NCBI GenBank assembly: GCA_964483155.1 | Contig: CAZAAC010000084.1 | Span: forward strand, 1 to 7,669 | DNA from: JAAYYM01 sp964483155 | GTDB taxonomy: Bacteria > Bacillota > Clostridia > Lachnospirales > Lachnospiraceae | Direction: 5' to 3' | DNA: 7,669 nucleotides | Shown: piece by piece, positions 6,041 through 7,669 of the stretch | Layout: the number at the start of each line of letters is the position of its first letter | Numbering within the stretch: the first letter of the stretch is position 1 | Made by a program: the position numbers and the translations under genes | Notes under the pieces: model-generated | Seen by the model: the letters and a program-made list of their open reading frames with translations, nothing else | The model's database searches: none | Told to the model about the DNA's origin: nothing

Positions 6041-6080
6041 AAGTGGTTGTCGCATTAAGTAACGAATGCAACAACCACTT
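6041..6080. terminator. Hairpin between convergent genes, possible two-way terminator
   Basis: A 16-bp stem with a single C/A mismatch (arms 6041-6056 and 6065-6080, starting AAGTGGTTGT) encloses an 8-nt loop. It lies 30 nt after the DUF2703-like stop and 15 nt after the permease stop on the other strand, just where a shared terminator belongs. A proper U-tract is missing on the + strand; the - strand tail (GCTTATTAATTTAT) is only modestly U-rich. An A7/T7 pair (6000-6006 and 6020-6026) upstream may assist. Confidence 0.5.
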
Positions 6081-6095
6081 AAATTATGTCAACCT

Positions 6096-7669
6096 TTATT
6101 CTGCGCTCTTCAATGCATCTACCATATCAATCGTCTTTACTTTTCCTGATAACAGGAAGTTCACAACGATAGACACGAGAAAGGTTCCGCCGATTGAAAT
6201 CAGGTAGGATTTCATACCAACGACAGGTACCAGATCCATATCAGCCGACATTGTTTGGCACATTGCAATTAGTAATCCATAACCAAATGGCAGTCCAGCC
6301 AATACGCCCATTGCAGTAATCCATATATTCTGTGCCTGCAGGATACCACGAATCTTTCCAGTCTGAAATCCCAAAACCTTCAATGTGGCAATTTCACGCA
6401 TTTTCTCAACAAATGACAGTACACCTAGATTATACAGCACTACAATTCCCAATATAATAGCTGATGTGACCATCATGGTAATCATCATATTCATACCTTC
6501 CATATTTTTGCGAAAGTCAGCTTTCATCTGTGCCACATTTAGTACAGCCATGACATTCTCATCATCTGTCAGATTGTCAGCAACTTTCACATTTGTCAGG
6601 ATTGCTGTTGGTGTAAATGAATGGTCTAAATCTTCGAACACTTTTCTGGTCATCGTGATTCCTGGTGTCATTGGTTCTCTGTAGACCTGCACGACCCGGG
6701 TCGTCGCCCACTCGTCGTCGCCCACAATATGCCACTTTATAAAATCTCCCTTTGAAATACCTAGACCCTGTGCCATTTTATAAGACAATGCCACACCTGT
6801 CTCATTTAATGAGACCTTATTTAATGAAGCATCCTGATAATGCATGTAATTTCCTGTATCCAAAACAGTCAGAGCACCTGTCTTTCGTACATCGCCTGCA
6901 AATATTTCCAGGGGTGACTCCTGTAACAACTGTCCCTTATACTGATTGGCATAATCGACGGCTGTTCCATAATCAGCTTCTTCAGATAGTGTGATTTTAT
7001 ACTCCGAAGTCAACAGCCCTCCATACATCCAGTCCACTAAGGCATATATAGAATCGCTGCAACCGTAAGCACAGACCATCAGCATCGTACAACCACTGAC
7101 GCCGATGATACCCATGACAGAACGTGCCTTATTTCGAAGGATATCACGTACATTCCACTGTGAGGAGAAGCTCATCGACAGCCACATCTTACTTTTTTCA
7201 AATGTAGAATGTTTAATCTTTTTTGGTGCCGCAGGTTTCAGTGTTACAGCTGGTGGGTCAGACAATTCCTTACGGCATGATAGGAAACTGACGATAGAAG
7301 ATACTGTAACAGATATTAAAACTGCTATATAAGGGCCCATGGAAAGTTGTCCCTTTAGCGCGGGCAGTTCATAACCACCTTCAAATGCTGGATAAATAAT
7401 GCGTGGAAGAGTCATTGCTCCAGTATACATGCCAGTGACAGAACCTAGCAAACTCAATAAAAATCCATAAGATACATAATGTCGCGTAATGACCTTCTTT
7501 GAAAATCCTAATGCTTTTAATGTTCCAATCTGAATTCTCTGATTTGAAGTCAGTCGGGTCATCGTTGTGATAATTCCGAGTACAGCAATCAGAAGGAACA
7601 CCCCTGAAAAGATAACGCCCATTGACTTGTGCTGTGCCATTTCAGACTGAAATGTATTGTATGCTAATG
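6096..7669 (-). CDS. FtsX-family ABC transporter permease, C-terminal part
   Basis: The C-terminal 523 residues of a large membrane permease; the frame runs off the right edge, and the ATG at 7640 is internal, since LAYNTFQSE precedes it in frame and joins the conserved motif. Visible order: the end of a first FtsX domain (helix VIFSGVFLLIAVLGI, cytosolic loop TLKALGFSKK, two more helices), a ~50-residue linker, an opening helix of a second unit (MGIIGVSGCTMLMVCAYG), an external MacB-like domain of ~170 residues, and a second FtsX domain with three helices and the loop EIATLKVLGFQ. This double layout matches the long FtsX permeases of Lachnospiraceae and relatives, which pair with a separate ATPase, expected upstream of the missing N-terminus. 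Substrate is unknown: peptide, lipid or drug export and envelope signalling are all possible. It appears richer in GC than the + strand genes. Confidence 0.88.
   Translation of the reverse strand, partial: LAYNTFQSEMAQHKSMGVIFSGVFLLIAVLGIITTMTRLTSNQRIQIGTLKALGFSKKVITRHYVSYGFLLSLLGSVTGMYTGAMTLPRIIYPAFEGGYELPALKGQLSMGPYIAVLISVTVSSIVSFLSCRKELSDPPAVTLKPAAPKKIKHSTFEKSKMWLSMSFSSQWNVRDILRNKARSVMGIIGVSGCTMLMVCAYGCSDSIYALVDWMYGGLLTSEYKITLSEEADYGTAVDYANQYKGQLLQESPLEIFAGDVRKTGALTVLDTGNYMHYQDASLNKVSLNETGVALSYKMAQGLGISKGDFIKWHIVGDDEWATTRVVQVYREPMTPGITMTRKVFEDLDHSFTPTAILTNVKVADNLTDDENVMAVLNVAQMKADFRKNMEGMNMMITMMVTSAIILGIVVLYNLGVLSFVEKMREIATLKVLGFQTGKIRGILQAQNIWITAMGVLAGLPFGYGLLIAMCQTMSADMDLVPVVGMKSYLISIGGTFLVSIVVNFLLSGKVKTIDMVDALKSAE
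6691..6725. repeat. GC-rich patch with 14-bp palindrome and 11-bp direct repeat
   Basis: Inside the permease gene, ACGACCCGGGTCGT (6691-6704) is a perfect 14-bp palindrome. TCGTCGCCCAC occurs twice, at 6701-6711 and 6715-6725, with a 14-nt period. Base composition here is far richer in GC than the surroundings. The reading frame stays open (GDDEWATTRVV in the external domain), so the protein is not broken. Confidence 0.6.

Noticed and set aside
6385..7332. Three plus-strand open frames inside the permease region
   Set aside because: They overlap a clear FtsX permease on the other strand, have no ribosome sites that I can see and resemble no family. They are shadows.

Overview
The window reads as a low-GC Gram-positive genome, most likely a gut-type clostridium (Lachnospiraceae or a near relative). 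The clues are AT-rich coding DNA, strong purine-rich Shine-Dalgarno sites, sigma-A-like TTGACA/TATAAT promoter elements, occasional TTG and GTG starts, and a long clostridial-type FtsX permease. This placement comes from style and family resemblance, not from a database match.

Left part (1-2802, + strand): the last 43 codons of what looks like a nitroreductase-type protein, a class I SAM-dependent methyltransferase, a GT1/MGT-type glycosyltransferase with its own promoter, and a PadR-family repressor 4 nt behind the glycosyltransferase. A perfect 11-bp inverted repeat covers the -10 region of the glycosyltransferase promoter. The simplest reading is a small autoregulated module that modifies small molecules (drug or xenobiotic inactivation, or tailoring of a metabolite). 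No biosynthetic scaffold genes are visible.

Middle part (2841-6010, + strand): a compact five-gene operon behind a perfect consensus promoter (TTGACA-17-TATAAT) that carries ATCGATAT-type dyads resembling ArsR/SmtB operators. It encodes, in order, a pyrroline-5-carboxylate-reductase-like NAD(P)-binding protein that lacks the usual catalytic signatures, a membrane-anchored thioredoxin (CIPC), a CcdA-type thiol:disulfide membrane transporter, a small cytosolic thioredoxin-like protein (CAKC) with a cysteine-cluster N-terminus, and a cysteine-rich DUF2703-like protein with a similar N-terminal cluster. Three genes form a plausible path for moving reducing equivalents from the cytosol across the membrane. 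The ProC-like and DUF2703-like partners and the paired cysteine tails suggest a specialised thiol or metal(loid) stress system. This is the most interesting part of the window.

Right part (6041-7669): a 16-bp hairpin between convergent genes, then on the - strand the C-terminal 523 codons of a large FtsX-type ABC transporter permease that runs off the right edge. It looks richer in GC than the + strand genes and contains a small GC-rich patch with a 14-bp palindrome and an 11-bp direct repeat. No gene-free stretch exceeds 300 bases. I saw no tRNA, rRNA, CRISPR array or insertion sequence.
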